A DNA stretch of 64,000 nucleotides, taken from Phaseolus vulgaris (Eukaryota > Streptophyta > Magnoliopsida > Fabales > Fabaceae). Positions 51,841-64,000 of this stretch are shown here, in pieces. The notes beneath the pieces are model-generated. The model had not been told where the DNA came from, did not search any database, and worked only from the letters and a program-made list of their open reading frames with translations. The DNA lies in contig NC_023751.2 in assembly GCF_000499845.2 (NCBI RefSeq), positions 7,963,835 to 8,027,834 on the forward strand, read 5' to 3'. Each line of letters begins with the position of its first letter. The first letter of the stretch is position 1. A program made the position numbers and the translations under genes.

Positions 51841-53400
51841 TATCTCCCTAGCCGAAACAATAATCAATTATAGCTTTTTTATATAATTGATTATTATGTT
51901 AATATTTATGTTTTTTTATAATAGAATAAGTATATTAAATTTCATTTCATTTATAGTTTTAAAATTATTTTTTATTTTAAAAAATTAATTGTATAAATTA
52001 CATTTTAAATATATGAATATACAAAAAATTTATTACACTACATCAATATACAATTTTTTTACTCATTTCTACTATCTACAATCTTTTCACTTATCTCTCT
52101 CTTTTTCTTAATTCAAACATCATCATTTTCCATTGATTTCTTAATTCAAATACAAACTAAATATAGAAATCGTGTACAATTGAAGTTAATATAAAAAGTT
52201 CATATTATATAAATTAATTGGATAATTTTAAGTGAGATTTAATTAATCTCTCTCCTGATCGCTTGATAGGGCTATTTAGACAGATAAATATATTTTCTTT
52301 TATCAAATATATATATATATATATATATAATTAACTATATTTTTTTTTCTTTTATGTGGTGTTTAGTAGATGTGAAAAAAGTAATTAATGCATAATGTTT
52401 GGTAAGAACCGAAGAAAAAATAAATTATTTTTAAAAAACAATAAGATTTTTACGGTATATTTTTTTTACATATTTTATTCATTTATTTATCTATTTCTTA
52501 TGAAACATTTTTAATTTTCACATTATTATTTTTATTTATTTCTATTCTATTAATGTATTTCTCTCTCTTATATATCAAAAGATTTCCTTAATTAATTTAT
52601 AAAAAAAATATTCTTTTTGACTAATTAATTATATTTACATTCTCATTATTTATAAATAAGTAAATTTAAAATTTAAAACAATCTTATAAAACCAATTAAT
52701 TTGTAAAATACAAAATTGCATCTATTTATATATTATAATTTGACTATGTATTTAGTTGATATAAAATCTTCAATTCACTAATATTTTTAAATAATACAAT
52801 AGTAAAAGATACCATAAGTTTAACAACTGGTGATAGAATAAACTTTGATAATGATTTAACAGTTTCTCTATCTGTAATTTACTTTCACTGTCACTGCTAC
52901 AAAGTAAACAACATATTATTCCTGTTGGTTGTTTTCAAACTTTTGTTCCATTCCTAAAACAGTTACGTCAAAAAAGATTTATATTTTCTGAGAAGACTTT
53001 TATGAAAAATATTTTAATTTTTTTAAGAAATCCATTTAATGGAATATGTTAGCATAAGTGAAATAGTTTAATGTTCATTAAAAAATGATGTTTTTTTTTT
53101 TATTTTTTTTATTTCTTTCGTCTCATTTCTATTTAATTCAATTTCATCTCTTTTGTGCCTAGATTCTCTCATTTTTTATACAATTAATTATTATTTAAAA
53201 ACGATTTAATGAAAAAAGTTTCTTTAATTTACAAAAAATTTAAAATTATTTATAAGATCACATATTCTATATTTTTATTTCTAAAAAAAAAAAAAATCCA
53301 AGCCCAAAATTTGTATTTTAATCTGTTAACATACATGTGCATAAATAAGAGGTGTTATCTGTGCGTCGTGCAGTGAGGCATCAATCCCTGTGAAATTCAA
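51841..53400. other. AT-rich intergenic region upstream of V-ATPase E copy 1
   Basis: It contains a short (AT)n run at about 52305-52329. No gene or complete element is recognised. The right end should hold the V-ATPase E promoter. Confidence 0.6.
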
Positions 53401-53433
53401 TCAAAGAGGAAGTTTCCGGTGTATCATCTGAAA

Positions 53434-56400
53434 ATGAACGACTCAGATGTCTCTAGGCAAATCCAGCAGATGGTGCGGTTCATCCGCCAGGAAGCAGAGG
53501 AAAAAGCCAACGAGATCTCTGTCTCCGCCGAAGAGGTATCTCTTCTTTTCGCCGTGTTTTCTCTTCTTTCGCTCTCCATTCACGCTCTCAGATCGAATCG
53601 TACTTTTTCTTCTGCAGGAATTCAATATCGAGAAGCTGCAGTTGGTCGAAGCCGAAAAGAAGAAGATCAGGCAAGAGTACGAACGCAAAGAGCGCCAAGT
53701 CGAAATTCGCAAGAAGATGTAACTTCCTATGTACCTTTCTATACTCTTTTTTTGTGTGGATTTTGTCTGAGTTTGAAATTTGTTAGGATTTGTCCTCCAT
53801 TGACTTTGCTTAAAATTAAATTATGGAGACCAAGCCTTACTCGTATAGATCCTATACTTGATTTCTTATGGAACCGGATTCGGTGCGGTTATTTTTTCAT
53901 GTAATCACTCATTCAGTGTATTTATTTATGATTGAAGAACTGTGACAGTGTTTTAATTTTAAGTACTAGGATATGATATTTCAGATCTTTATCGAACTGT
54001 TCTGAATTGCTGAATGCCTGAATGCATGCAAGTCAGATCAATCAACAATGAAATAGTCTACCAGGACCTTGTGGTCTTGTCGTACAATTTGGTAAAATCA
54101 ATAATTAATGGCTATAGGTTTAGTTTAGTCTCTTTTTATTTATTTACTTTGTTTGAGTTTGAATACTTCGTTTGATGTTCAATTTCTTTAAAGTTGTTGA
54201 CGTCTGTGGCAAATTACTTGAAGTCAAGGATATTGCCCAAGTTTGACGAAGGAAATTGAGGGTTTAGTTTCAGAGATGTATTTTATTTCGTTATGTTAAA
54301 TACAGAGGTGTGCGTTGTGCTTCAAAGTGACAAAAGCAGTGCTACTTGAGATGGTTTATGTTTTGAGTCACAATTGATTGTTTGTTGCAGCGAGTATTCG
54401 ATGCAGCTGAATGCTTCTCGAATTAAAGTTCTTCAAGCTCAAGATGACGTGATTAGTTCCATGAAGGAAGCTGCTTCCAAGGAACTTTTGACTTCGAATC
54501 ATCATGATCATGCCTACAAAAACCTTCTGAAAGATCTCATTGTTCAGGTCAGTTAAATTTTGAGTATGGTACACCTACTTGTGATTTGATAATTTGATTT
54601 TGCTGTTTTGCCAAGTGCTGATATGATATCAGATTGTTGTTTCCATCTTTTCTAGTAAGAGCCTTGCACCTAGGCAACTGTTTTTAATGTTATTTGTTTA
54701 TTGTATCCTACTTTTGTATTATTTGAGATTATGGGCACAGCATTGTATCTCTAACTAGTATTTTCATTGCAAATTGCTATTATCCAGAGACATCATTGTA
54801 TTTGATAACAATGATGATGACACATGAAAAGGAAGAGGAATAGGGTTTCTGATATTAGCTCTGAAAGGGAGTATAAATATGCAAGACATACCAAAGATAT
54901 AAATATATAAACATGGCAAGAGCATAAAGACTAAACTACCCTTAACTAATAAATATAATATTATTTAACAGTATCAACATCATTGATTGTTTTGTGATAG
55001 GAACTTGGGTATTTTTGGAAGTGCAGTGGAGTATTTAGCTGTTTGGTTCTCCTCCTTGTTATAGCTACTTTTTTAGAGTGGGTTCCCATGTTCTTGGGTA
55101 CTTATCAATTATTAGAGCTAGTTGTTGCTGTCTTGTAAGGGGCTATCTTCGTAGGGTTCACATCAATATGGAAGTTGAGTGAAGTGTCACCAAATGAAGT
55201 GTTAGAATGAAACCTGCCAAGATGTTGTCTCTTAGAGGTGGTGCTATGATAAGAACTTGGGTATTGTGGGGTCCCGAACTCCCACATTGAGTAGTATGTA
55301 TGGGATCCTCGGTGGAATATTTAAGTGATTGGTTCTCTCTCTTTAATAGTTAGCTTTTGAGGATGGGCTCACCAAGTGCTTGGGGACCAGCCTTGGTGTG
55401 TTCAATGGCATGAGTTCAAATCCTTACCCATCCTGTTACTCTTCCCTTTTTCATTGGTTAACATGACCTTTTTTATTCCTTTGTAATGATATTGCTGTTT
55501 AGACTACCTTCTATGTGTAAGTATGTGGACTTGGAGTTAATGTTAGGACTGTGTGTTACAGTGTTTGCTAAGACTGAAAGAACCTTCTGTCTTATTGAGA
55601 TGTCGGAAAGAGGACCTGCACTTTGTTGAGCATGTGCTGGATTCTGCTGCACAGGAGTATGCTGATAAAGCAAATATTGACCCCCCAGAGATCATTGTTG
55701 ACAACCAAGTCTATCTTCCACCTGGACCCAGTCATCACAATGCTCATGATATCTCCTGGTAAAGTTCATATTATAACAATTAAATCTTAACTAATTTGTT
55801 TCTTACCCTATACTTTTTTTTTTGTCATGGTTAATTATAATTCAACACTATCTCCTGAGAAAAGTGCAAATTCAAATCTTCTGTGCTTATTAGTAATTCT
55901 TTCCCACAACAATTGAGGATACTTCCTAAAATCTTGTTAGCTGTTAGCTGCTTTGATATTTAAATTTTAGTTGTAACACACTTGATTATTTTTGTTGATA
56001 TTCAGTTCTGGTGGGGTGGTGCTGGCTTCTCGTGATGGAAAGATTGTGTGTGAAAATACTCTTGATGCACGACTTGATGTAGTGTTCCGTAAAAAGCTCC
56101 CTGAGGTAAAAATTTACGCATATTAATTCTTACTCTGTGATTTTGTATCCTGTCAGATATTTTCTACTGAATTGTTTCTGTGGACTTTTCATATTATTTC
56201 CAAGTAGGAAGGTGGGTTATTTTTGAGATATTGAAACTTTGACATTGAAATAAAAAAAAATACTTCAGTAAAATCATATCTGATGGGCTACTAGGACAGG
56301 TAATGGAATGTGCCAGTGATTTTCAAGAGAAAAAAAAAAGAAAAACAGAGCTTGTTTAACAGAAAAAAAAAACCTGAACTTTTAATTTTTTAGAAGCCTT

Positions 56401-58400
56401 ACTATTTATAAAGTTTAATGAATAACTACCCACTAACAACGTGATCCTTGGAATAAGCCATGAATACAATCGGGAATGACAAAGTATCTAAAACTTCCCA
56501 ACAGACTCTTTAAGACTAGGACAGCAACAACGAACAAAAATAACATAAGCAGAACATGGAGTATAGGGAATAGTTAACTGATGCTCAACTCGATGTCAGC
56601 TTCCTCACAACAGATTTAAGTTTTCTGAGGTGTACTCCTTGCCATTATCAAATCTTAGAATCTGAATTTGGTTGCCACTTCTGACTTGAATTTTAAGGAA
56701 ACAAAAAAGATGCAACACATTCTTGTGAAATCATCAATAAAGGCAACGTAATGTCAACACAAGTAGCTCTTTTTGCTGACTTCAGAAATGTCTTCCTTCT
56801 TGCTTTCCAAATAGACAAGCCTTACAGGTTGGTATGTATTATGTGATCATCAAATTTGGGAAAATCAGTTGCCAGCTTCCTGGACTTCATTTGCAGCAGC
56901 CCTTGGTGGTGATAATGCCTGAGCCTCTTGTTTCAAACTTCTGTGATATTTTCCTTGATTGGAAAATCAGCTTGCTCTTCCTCTAATGGATTTATAGGAA
57001 AACTTGTCCCTTCCGTTTTTCCTTTGAAGATATCATGACTGGCGGCATCCCTAATCAGGCAAAGATTGTCTTCAAAAGCAACTTTGAAGACTCTTTCAAT
57101 CATTTGGTTAACACTCAACAAATATTGTTGAATTTCGGATACAAACTTTACACCTGAGCAACTTGCTATTGCAACAATTCCCTTTCTTTTGACGGAATTA
57201 CAATCACCATTGCTATTCTAACTTTGGTGATGTTGGTTGCCTCTAAATCTTTGAAAAGCTCCCTATCGATGGGTCATTTGATTGGTGCAACCACTGTCCT
57301 TCAGCCAAATCTTACTTACTTCACTGCTTTCAAAGCACAGCCACAAAGTAGATCCTCGTTGTCTTGACCAACAACCTTAGCTTCTCCTCGTCGTTATTGA
57401 TTTTTGCTCTTTCATACGATTGCTTCATTTCCCATTTGATTGCACTTTGTACATTTAGCATCAGGTCTCTTCCAACATTTGAGTGGAGGGTGACTCATTT
57501 TGCCACAATGCTGACAAGGTGGGTAGCTTTTCTTCTCACCCTTTTTCTTGTTGTAATCATTTGCACTTCTCTCACTACTGGCCCGATGATTCTTCTTGTG
57601 ATTTTTCTTTTTCCATGTTCTTCCTTGTTACCTCTTGGCTAGTAGAGTGCCTTGATATTCTCTCATCAATCTTTTGCCGCATTTGGGCCTGCATGGCATG
57701 TAGGACTTACTTGACCTTATCAAATACTCACTTATCGTGGAGTGAATATGAAACATAAGACTGACATGAACTTAATGAAGATAATAACAAATTAGTATTA
57801 AAATATAGAAAGTTAGAAATACAAAGGAGACCAAAATAAGATGGAAAGGCAACAGGGAACGGAGATAATCTGAATATTTGATACTTTGAAAATTTCGGAC
57901 GAGTTTTCTCAAGAAAATATTTCATATTTGTTGGATAGAGATACTAGACTAGAATATATATACACGCACACATAACTAGACATAAAAATTAAGAATTGAC
58001 AGTAGTTATTTTGTCAAGGGAAGGAGAAGCCATTAAGATTTTCTAGAGCCAGGAAAACGACAAAATTCTTCAAACTAAACTCTGAACTTGGACTATTGCT
58101 CTCATTCAAATAACTTGTATGTAGAATTTTGATTCACATCCACTTTTACGTATTTTATCGGGTAGTTCTATTCACTTCATTCCACAATATTATACTAGTA
58201 TATACAGTTTCTATTGGATTAGTTTAAGTTGTGATAACCAACATTCTTCTTTATTTTCTTTCTTCTTGGGAAAGGAGGAATGGGTGTAATTATTTTGAGA
58301 TGATGAACTGGTTAATCATGTCAAAGCACTAGATTCTTATGAAGTTTCTTGCTCTTTGTTGCAGATTCGAAAGCAGCTCTTTGGACAAGTTGTTGCTTGA
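53434..58400 (+). CDS. VHA-E: V-type proton ATPase subunit E, copy 1
   Basis: Six coding exons join in phase: 53434-53535, 53618-53718, 54391-54547, 55562-55758, 56006-56105 and 58365-58400. They encode 230 residues, the usual length of plant VHA-E. The N terminus (MNDSDVSRQIQQMVRFIRQE, EAEEKANEI) is the long helix of the peripheral stalk. The conserved C-terminal domain includes KEPSVLLRCRKEDL, VLDSAAQEYADKA, GGVVLASRDGKIVCENTLDA and RKQLFGQVVA. Subunit E pairs with G to link V1 to Vo and hold the stator during ATP-driven proton pumping at vacuole, Golgi and endosome membranes. An in-frame upstream ATG (53419) would add five residues; the ATG at 53434 fits the family. Intron 5 (2.26 kb) is enlarged by a copia remnant. 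A tail-to-tail paralogue follows. Confidence 0.96.
55100..55430. repeat. Dispersed repeat in VHA-E intron 3, possibly SINE-like
   Basis: The stretch with AGAACTTGGGTATTGTGGGG, TCCCACATTGAGTAGTATG and GGCATGAGTTCAAATCC also occurs, inverted, in the second VHA-E copy at about 63330-63600. GAGTTCAAATCC resembles a tRNA-type B box, so a SINE origin is possible. The repeat in both copies is seen; its class is a guess. Confidence 0.4.
56440..57770 (-). mobile_element. Decayed Ty1/copia fragment in VHA-E copy 1 intron 5
   Basis: Minus-strand translation gives gag/pre-integrase remnants (KVAFEDNLCLIRDA) and integrase-core sequence (DNGKEYTSENLNLL, EHQLTIPYTP). After that the homology stops abruptly at CSAYVIF. 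There are stops and frameshifts. The same fragment with the same breakpoint lies in the other VHA-E copy. Confidence 0.75.
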
Positions 58401-58689
58401 ATATTTCGATTGTATTGTTTCCGTACCATGGAGTGTTTATATCCCGAAGCATAAAGCTTGTCTTGGACCTGAATAGCTCTGGTGCCGTTGAGTTATAGTT
58501 GTTGTCTTTTGAATAACACCAGTTTTCGGTAGTTCAGTTGCTCCCATACCGTTTATGATGGGGCATGTGGCGTTCTAGAATTTATCTGGTTCATTGCTGC
58601 TTTTAGCTCATGTAGCAGATATATATACATATATATTGTTGACATTGTGAGTATAAGGGTTATCTATTGTCGTGTCTGGTGCAAGTAAA

Positions 58690-60255
58690 AGAGAAAAAAA
58701 ACCCGGAAATAGTGAAACGTAGGGTCCATGTGAGGGAATGGGAATTTGACGACATACAACGTGTAATTTCATGCCCCATTTATCATGGATTTGGTCTTCT
58801 GATAGACTAATAAAAATAAACTTGCATGTCTTGATGATTATATTCAAATAGTTATCAGAAATAATATTTAATTAGAGGTATATCTTCTTAATCAAATACA
58901 AGTTCTACATTAGTTTTAATAAAATATAGGAAATAAAGATATAAACATGAGGAGTATAATAAATTTATAATTAACATATATTTATGTATTTGTGTAAACT
59001 AGATTTCGTTCGGATTGGTTTTCATAATCAAATCTGAAATTCAATCCAATAATGGAATTTGATATTCATTTCTGTTTTTTTTTTTCCTTTCAATTTATTC
59101 AGTTTAAAGTCTTAGATAGATTAATTTTCATTTTATTACACAGGATTGAATTAATTTATGAACAGACCTATTTGACATTAAATAAATAAAAATATTTTAA
59201 CCAACTTTCAATATTAAACAAAAATTTCATATGAAATTATGGCTAAGAAACAATGAACCATCATAATTAATTTTATATACTATAAAGTAGGTGCAGTGAA
59301 AATAAATAAGAATAAACTAAAAAATTGAATTGTTTTATTGAAGAGGGAGAGAGACAAATATATAGAGCTCAATAGAAATATGTGAGAAAAAATGCTGCCA
59401 ATTTTATAATTTTTTTCTGCTATTATTGTGCACCACACCAGTATTAATTCATTCTTCATCCATTTCCTCAACTGAGATCCAATAATTTCACCGAGATTAA
59501 GGGACACATTCCTCTGAGAATAACCTCGATTGGTTTTAGAACCACAAAATCAATGAGGATGTGGGAGTAATTATGCAAATATTGGTCACACTTCTTTTAC
59601 TAAAAAATACAATTTCATTTATTAATTATCAAAATAAATAAAATTTTAAAAAAATATTAAAATGGTAGGTCGTAACAATGACACGACTTTAGTGCATTTA
59701 AACTAAAGTCCAAATAACAACTAAAATGTAATCAGATTTCAACTAAACTCGTACCACCTTCACACAACTTATCCATTTTGATAATTTTTTAAAATTTTAT
59801 TTATTTGAGTAATTACGTTGTGAAATTATCCATGGTAAAAATCTTCATTTCTGTACTATTGGAAACTGAGTGGAAGGAAGGAACAAGAGAAGTCATTCTA
59901 CAAATTTCGGCATACAAAACAAGATGAGCCAATAGCTAAAAGTGAGAAAATGTGCTTCCTTACTATAATTTGGAAACAATCCTTTTGAGTTTTTAAATAG
60001 ACACCGGAGTTAAAGAAAATAAGCGCAAAAGTTGTGACAATAAAGAAGTTGCAAAATGTAAAGGAACATAGAGATAGCGAAACAAGAGCATGTAGACCAA
60101 CAACCACGCAAAAACAGAGACTCTAAAAAAGGTTTAGATGTACAGACAACGGAGAAGAAAGGATATAATGATACATGAAAGGTTTTAGAATTGTACTTTG
60201 CCAAAACACCAAAAGATGCAGGAATATACCTGATTGCCTGGGCGCCGACATTTCA
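58690..60255. other. Unique spacer between the inverted VHA-E copies
   Basis: Homology between the arms ends near 58690 on the left and 60255 on the right. The 1.57-kb spacer is AT-rich, with no recognised gene. Confidence 0.6.
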
Positions 60256-60533
60256 CTATTTTCACTTGCCCGCGACACGATAGTAGAGAACGCTTATACT
60301 TCTGTCACAATGTTCACAATAATGTATATATCTGCTACATGATTACCAATAAGCTAAAAGCAGCAATGAGCTATAAAAATTCTAGAACACCACATGCCCC
60401 ATCATAAACGGTATGGGAGCAACTGAACTACCGAAAACTGGTGTTATTCAAAAGACAACAACTATAGTTCAACGGCACAACAGCTATTCGGGATATAAAC
60501 ATTCCGGGTACGAAAACAATACAATCGAAATGT

Positions 60534-63196
60534 TCAAGCAACAACTTGTCCAAAGAGCTGCTTTCGAATCTGCAACAAAGAGCAAGAAACTTCATAAGAA
60601 TCTAGTGCTTTGACATGATTAACCAGTTCATCATCTCAAAATAATTACACCCCTTCCCCCTTTCCCAAGAAGAAAGAAAATAAAGAAGAATGTTGGTTAT
60701 CACAACTTCAACTAATCCAATAGAAACTGTATATATACTAGTATAATATTGTGGAATGAAGTGAATAGAACTACCCGAAAATACGTAAAAGTGGATGTGA
60801 ATCAAAATTCTACATACAAGTTATTTGAATGAGAGCAATAGTCCAAGTTCAGAGTTTAGTTTGAAGAATTTTGTCGTTTTCCTGGCTCTAGAAAATCTTA
60901 ATGGCTTCTCCTTCCCTTGACAAAATAACTACTGTCAATTCTTAATTTTTATGTCTAGTTATGTGTGCGTGTATATATATTCTAGTCTAGTATCTCTATC
61001 CAACAAATATGAAATATTTTCTTTTGAGAAAACTCGTCACGAAAATTTCAAAGTATCAAATATTCAGATTATCTTCGTTCTCTGTTGCCTTTCCATCTTA
61101 TTTTGGTCTCCTTTGTATTTCTAACTTTCTATATTTTAATACTAAATTGTTATTATCTTCCCTAAGTTCACGTCAGTCTTTTGTTTCATATGCACTCAAC
61201 GATAAGTGAGAATTTGAAGTGGTCAAGTGAGTCATACAGGTGCTGAAGTCTTGAAAGATGTTGGGATTTAATTTAGCAGATTCCAGAATGGTTGAGAAAA
61301 TTCTGATAAAGGCATTAAAGAGATACAAAAATTTACACAAAGGATCTGTTTAAGATCACTTTGACAGAAATCCTACATGCCTTTGCAGGCCCAAAACCAG
61401 GACAAGGAGGTAGTTGATCAAGACAAGGAGGTTCTACTCTTTGTGGCTATTGTTTTTGCAAGCAGTGAAGTGAGTAAGATTTGGCTGAATGACAGTGGTT
61501 GAACCAATCAAATGACCATCGTTAGGGAGCTTTTCAAAAGATTTAAAAGCAACCAACATCACTAAAGTTGGAATAGGCAAATCGTGATTATATTTCAGTC
61601 AAAAGAAAGGGGACTGTTGCAAAAACAAGCTGCTCAGGATTCAAAGTTGCTTTTGAAGACAATCTTTGCCTGATTAGTAGAGATGCGCTAGGCATGTTAT
61701 CTTTCAAGGAAAGATGGAAGGGACAAGTTTTGCTATAAATCCATTAGAGGAAGAGCAAGCTGATTTTCCAATCCAGGAAAATATCACAGAAGTTTGAAAC
61801 AAGAGGCTCGGGCATTATCACCACCAAGGGAAGCTGCAAATGAAGTCCAAGAAGCTGGCAGCTGATTTTCCAGAACTTCATGATTACACACCAACCTAAA
61901 ATACTTGTCTATTTGGAAAGCAAAAGAGAAGCCATTTCCGAAGTCAGCATAAAGAGACACTTGTAAGCTGCAGTTAGTCTACACGGATATATCTAGACCT
62001 CAGAGAACTCCTTCGTTAGCAGGGAGTTGATATTATGCTGCATTTATTGAAGATTTCACAAGAATGTGTTGTTTCTTTTTCTTTCTTAAAATCTAAGTTA
62101 GAAGTGGCAACCAAACTCAGATTCTAAGATCTGATAATGGCAAGGAGTATACCTCAGAAAACTTCAATCTGCTTTGTGAGGAAGCTGGCATTGAGCATCA
62201 GTTTACTACTCCCTATACTCCACGTTCTGCTTATATTATTTTTGTTTGTTGTTGCTTTCTTAGTCTTAAAGAGTTTGTTATTCCCATTTGTATTCATGGC
62301 TTATTCCAAGGATTATATTGTTAGTCGACAGTTATTCATTAAGCTTTATAATTGTAATGCCTTTAATATATGTTTTCTTCTGGGTTAAACAAGCTTTGTT
62401 TCTTCTTTTCTCTTGAAAATCACTGACACATTCCATTACTTGTCCTAGTAGCCCATCAGATCAGATATGATTTTGAAGTATTTTTTTAGTTCAGTGTCAA
62501 GTTTCAATATCTCAAAAATAACCCACCTTCCCACTTTGAAAAATATAGAAAGTCACAGAAACAACTCAGCAGAAAATATCTAACAAAGGAGACAACCAGA
62601 GTAAGAATTACAATGCATAATTTTTTTACCTCAGGAAGCTTTTTACGGAACATTACATCTAGTCGCGCATCAAGAGTATTCTCACACACAATCTTTCCAT
62701 CATGAGAAGCCAGCACCACCCCACCAGAACTGAATATCAACAAAAAATAATCAGTTTGCCTCAACTGAAATTTAAATATCAAAGCAGCTAAAAGCTAATG
62801 CGATTTTAGGAAGCATCCTCAATTGTTGTGGGTAAGAATTACTATTACCATAAGATTTGAATTTGCACTTTTCTCATAAGATAATGTTGAATTATAATTA
62901 ATCCAGAGGAAAAAATAAAGTGTAGGGTAAGAAAGCAAATCCTGTATTGGCCGGACCAAACAATTAGTTAAGATTAAATTGTTGTAATATGAACTTTACC
63001 AGGAGATATCATGAGCATTGTGATGACTGGGTCCAGGTGGAAGGTAGACTTGGTTGTCAACAATGATCTCTGGGGGATCAACATTTGCTTTATCAGCATA
63101 CTCCTGTGCAGCAGAATCCAGCACATGCTCAACCAAGTGCAGATCCTCTTTCCGACATCTCAATAAGACAGAAGGTTCTTTCAGTCTTAGCAAACA
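60534..63196 (-). CDS. VHA-E: V-type proton ATPase subunit E, copy 2, 3' part only
   Basis: Three minus-strand exons match exons 4-6 of copy 1 in length, phase and splice sites: 63000-63196, 62630-62729 and 60534-60569. They end in the same RKQLFGQVVA and TGA. Differences from copy 1 are few and mild (for example EDLHLVEH versus EDLHFVEH, KANVDPP versus KANIDPP, LASHDGK versus LASRDGK, LDVMFRKK versus LDVVFRKK). Exons 1-3 must lie beyond 64000. The 3' UTR (down to about 60260) is recognisably the inverse of that of copy 1. The visible part is intact, so it is probably a working paralogue, but the start cannot be seen. Confidence 0.88.
61200..62215 (+). mobile_element. Decayed Ty1/copia fragment in VHA-E copy 2 intron 5
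   Basis: Plus-strand remnants include KVAFEDNLCLI and SDNGKEYTSENFNLLCEEAG, then EHQFTTPYTP, and the fragment breaks off at RSAYIIF. This is the same breakpoint as the copy 1 fragment, in the same intron and the same orientation relative to the gene. Confidence 0.75.
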
Positions 63197-63609
63197 CTGT
63201 AACAAACATCCCTAACATTATACACCAAGTCCATATACTTACGCATAGAAGGTACTCTATAAATAGCAGTCAAGCAGAATATATATCATCACAAAGGATT
63301 AATGCAAGTTGACCAGGAAAGAGGGAAAGGGTAAAGAATTGAACCCATGCCATTTAACACACCATGGAGACCAAGGTTGGTTTCCATGTCAAGAGATAGT
63401 TATAATTGAAATGTACTCAAGCTAACTATTACGGGGAGGGATCCAATCACCTAAATACCCCACTGAGGATCCCATACTATACCACTCAATGTGGGACTTA
63501 AAACATCCCACAATACCCAAGTTCTTATCGTAGCACCACCCATAAGCAACAACATTTAGGCAACTTTCATTCTACAACACTTCATTTGGTGAAACTTCAC
63601 TCAACTTTC

Positions 63610-63740
63610 GTGTTAGTCAGAACTAGGAATGACAAATGAACTTGTCCCCCATTGACTGTGTATAGATAATACCCAATTTTTTAATTTGGGTATGGGGATG
63701 GGGATGTACATATCTGCCCTGCCGACCTCTTACCCGTCCC
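63610..63740. mobile_element. Possible hAT-like MITE remnant
   Basis: CTAGGAATGACAAATG at about 63625 and an inner GGGTATGGGGATGGGGATG followed by CCCGTCCCC resemble the termini of a common plant hAT-type MITE. The right end and target duplication are unresolved. The rest to 64000 is AT-rich intron or flank of VHA-E copy 2. Confidence 0.35.
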
Positions 63741-64000
63741 CTTTTTAAGTTACTAAACACCTTTAATTTATTAGGTAAACTACAAAACTTATATTAATTT
63801 TTCATTTAATCATTTTTACTCTTTTCTATAATTATTTGACCTTAATCCATTTATTATTTGATAGTCTCACTCACCTTGATATTTATACAATTATAATTAT
63901 TTTCTTGATATTTGACATTGGAGTAAAGAAAATGTGTATTGTTTTGACATTGAATACTTGATAATACCGTGTTTCCTTTGCTGTGATTTTTTTAAAAAGA

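Overview
This is plant nuclear DNA: AT-rich, intron-dense, with multi-exon genes joined at GT-AG sites and many decayed retroelements. The gene families (MSL2/3-type channel, plant O-fucosyltransferase, StMADS11-clade MADS-box, V-ATPase subunit E) and the repeat types suggest a eudicot. A legume (Phaseoleae, Vigna/Phaseolus-like) is my guess by resemblance, not proven here. I see no rRNA, tRNA or prokaryotic feature. Layout: (1) 1-4.8 kb holds the right end of a CACTA-like transposon, then a complete solo LTR with a perfect 5-bp target duplication, then AT-rich intergenic DNA. (2) 4.85-25.3 kb holds two tandem + strand MscS-like channel genes. MSL-A (coding 5413-10652) assembles into an intact 683-residue protein from 13 coding exons. 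MSL-B (13746-25332) keeps the same exon pattern but is swollen by two antisense copia remnants. It has no recognisable exon 3 and has lost the ancestral GT donor of exon 4. (3) 26.9-35.6 kb holds a minus-strand O-fucosyltransferase gene (10 coding exons, 518 residues). One intron carries a copia remnant. The last intron carries a 3.4-kb hAT-type element with an 8-bp target duplication. That element contains a GC-rich 26-bp minisatellite, itself split by a 1148-bp solo LTR with a CCCTC target duplication. (4) 35.6-44.9 kb holds a decayed copia gag-pol with a nested LTR-like piece, a single-exon J-domain protein gene with an AT-hook tail (minus strand, 40308-41057), and AT-rich intergenic DNA. 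(5) 45.4-48.3 kb holds an SVP/AGL24-type MADS-box gene (+ strand, 8 coding exons, 233 residues). (6) 48.4-53.4 kb is intergenic, with a foldback MITE and another LTR-like fragment. (7) 53.4-64 kb holds a V-ATPase subunit E gene (+ strand, 6 exons, 230 residues) and, facing it tail to tail, a second copy on the minus strand whose 5' exons lie beyond the window. Both copies carry the same truncated copia fragment in the same intron, so the insertion predates the inverted duplication. The genes do not form an operon or pathway; they are ordinary plant loci shaped by duplication and nested transposition. The most unusual structures are the hAT/minisatellite/solo-LTR nest inside a working gene, the eroded MSL-B paralogue, and the inverted V-ATPase E pair.
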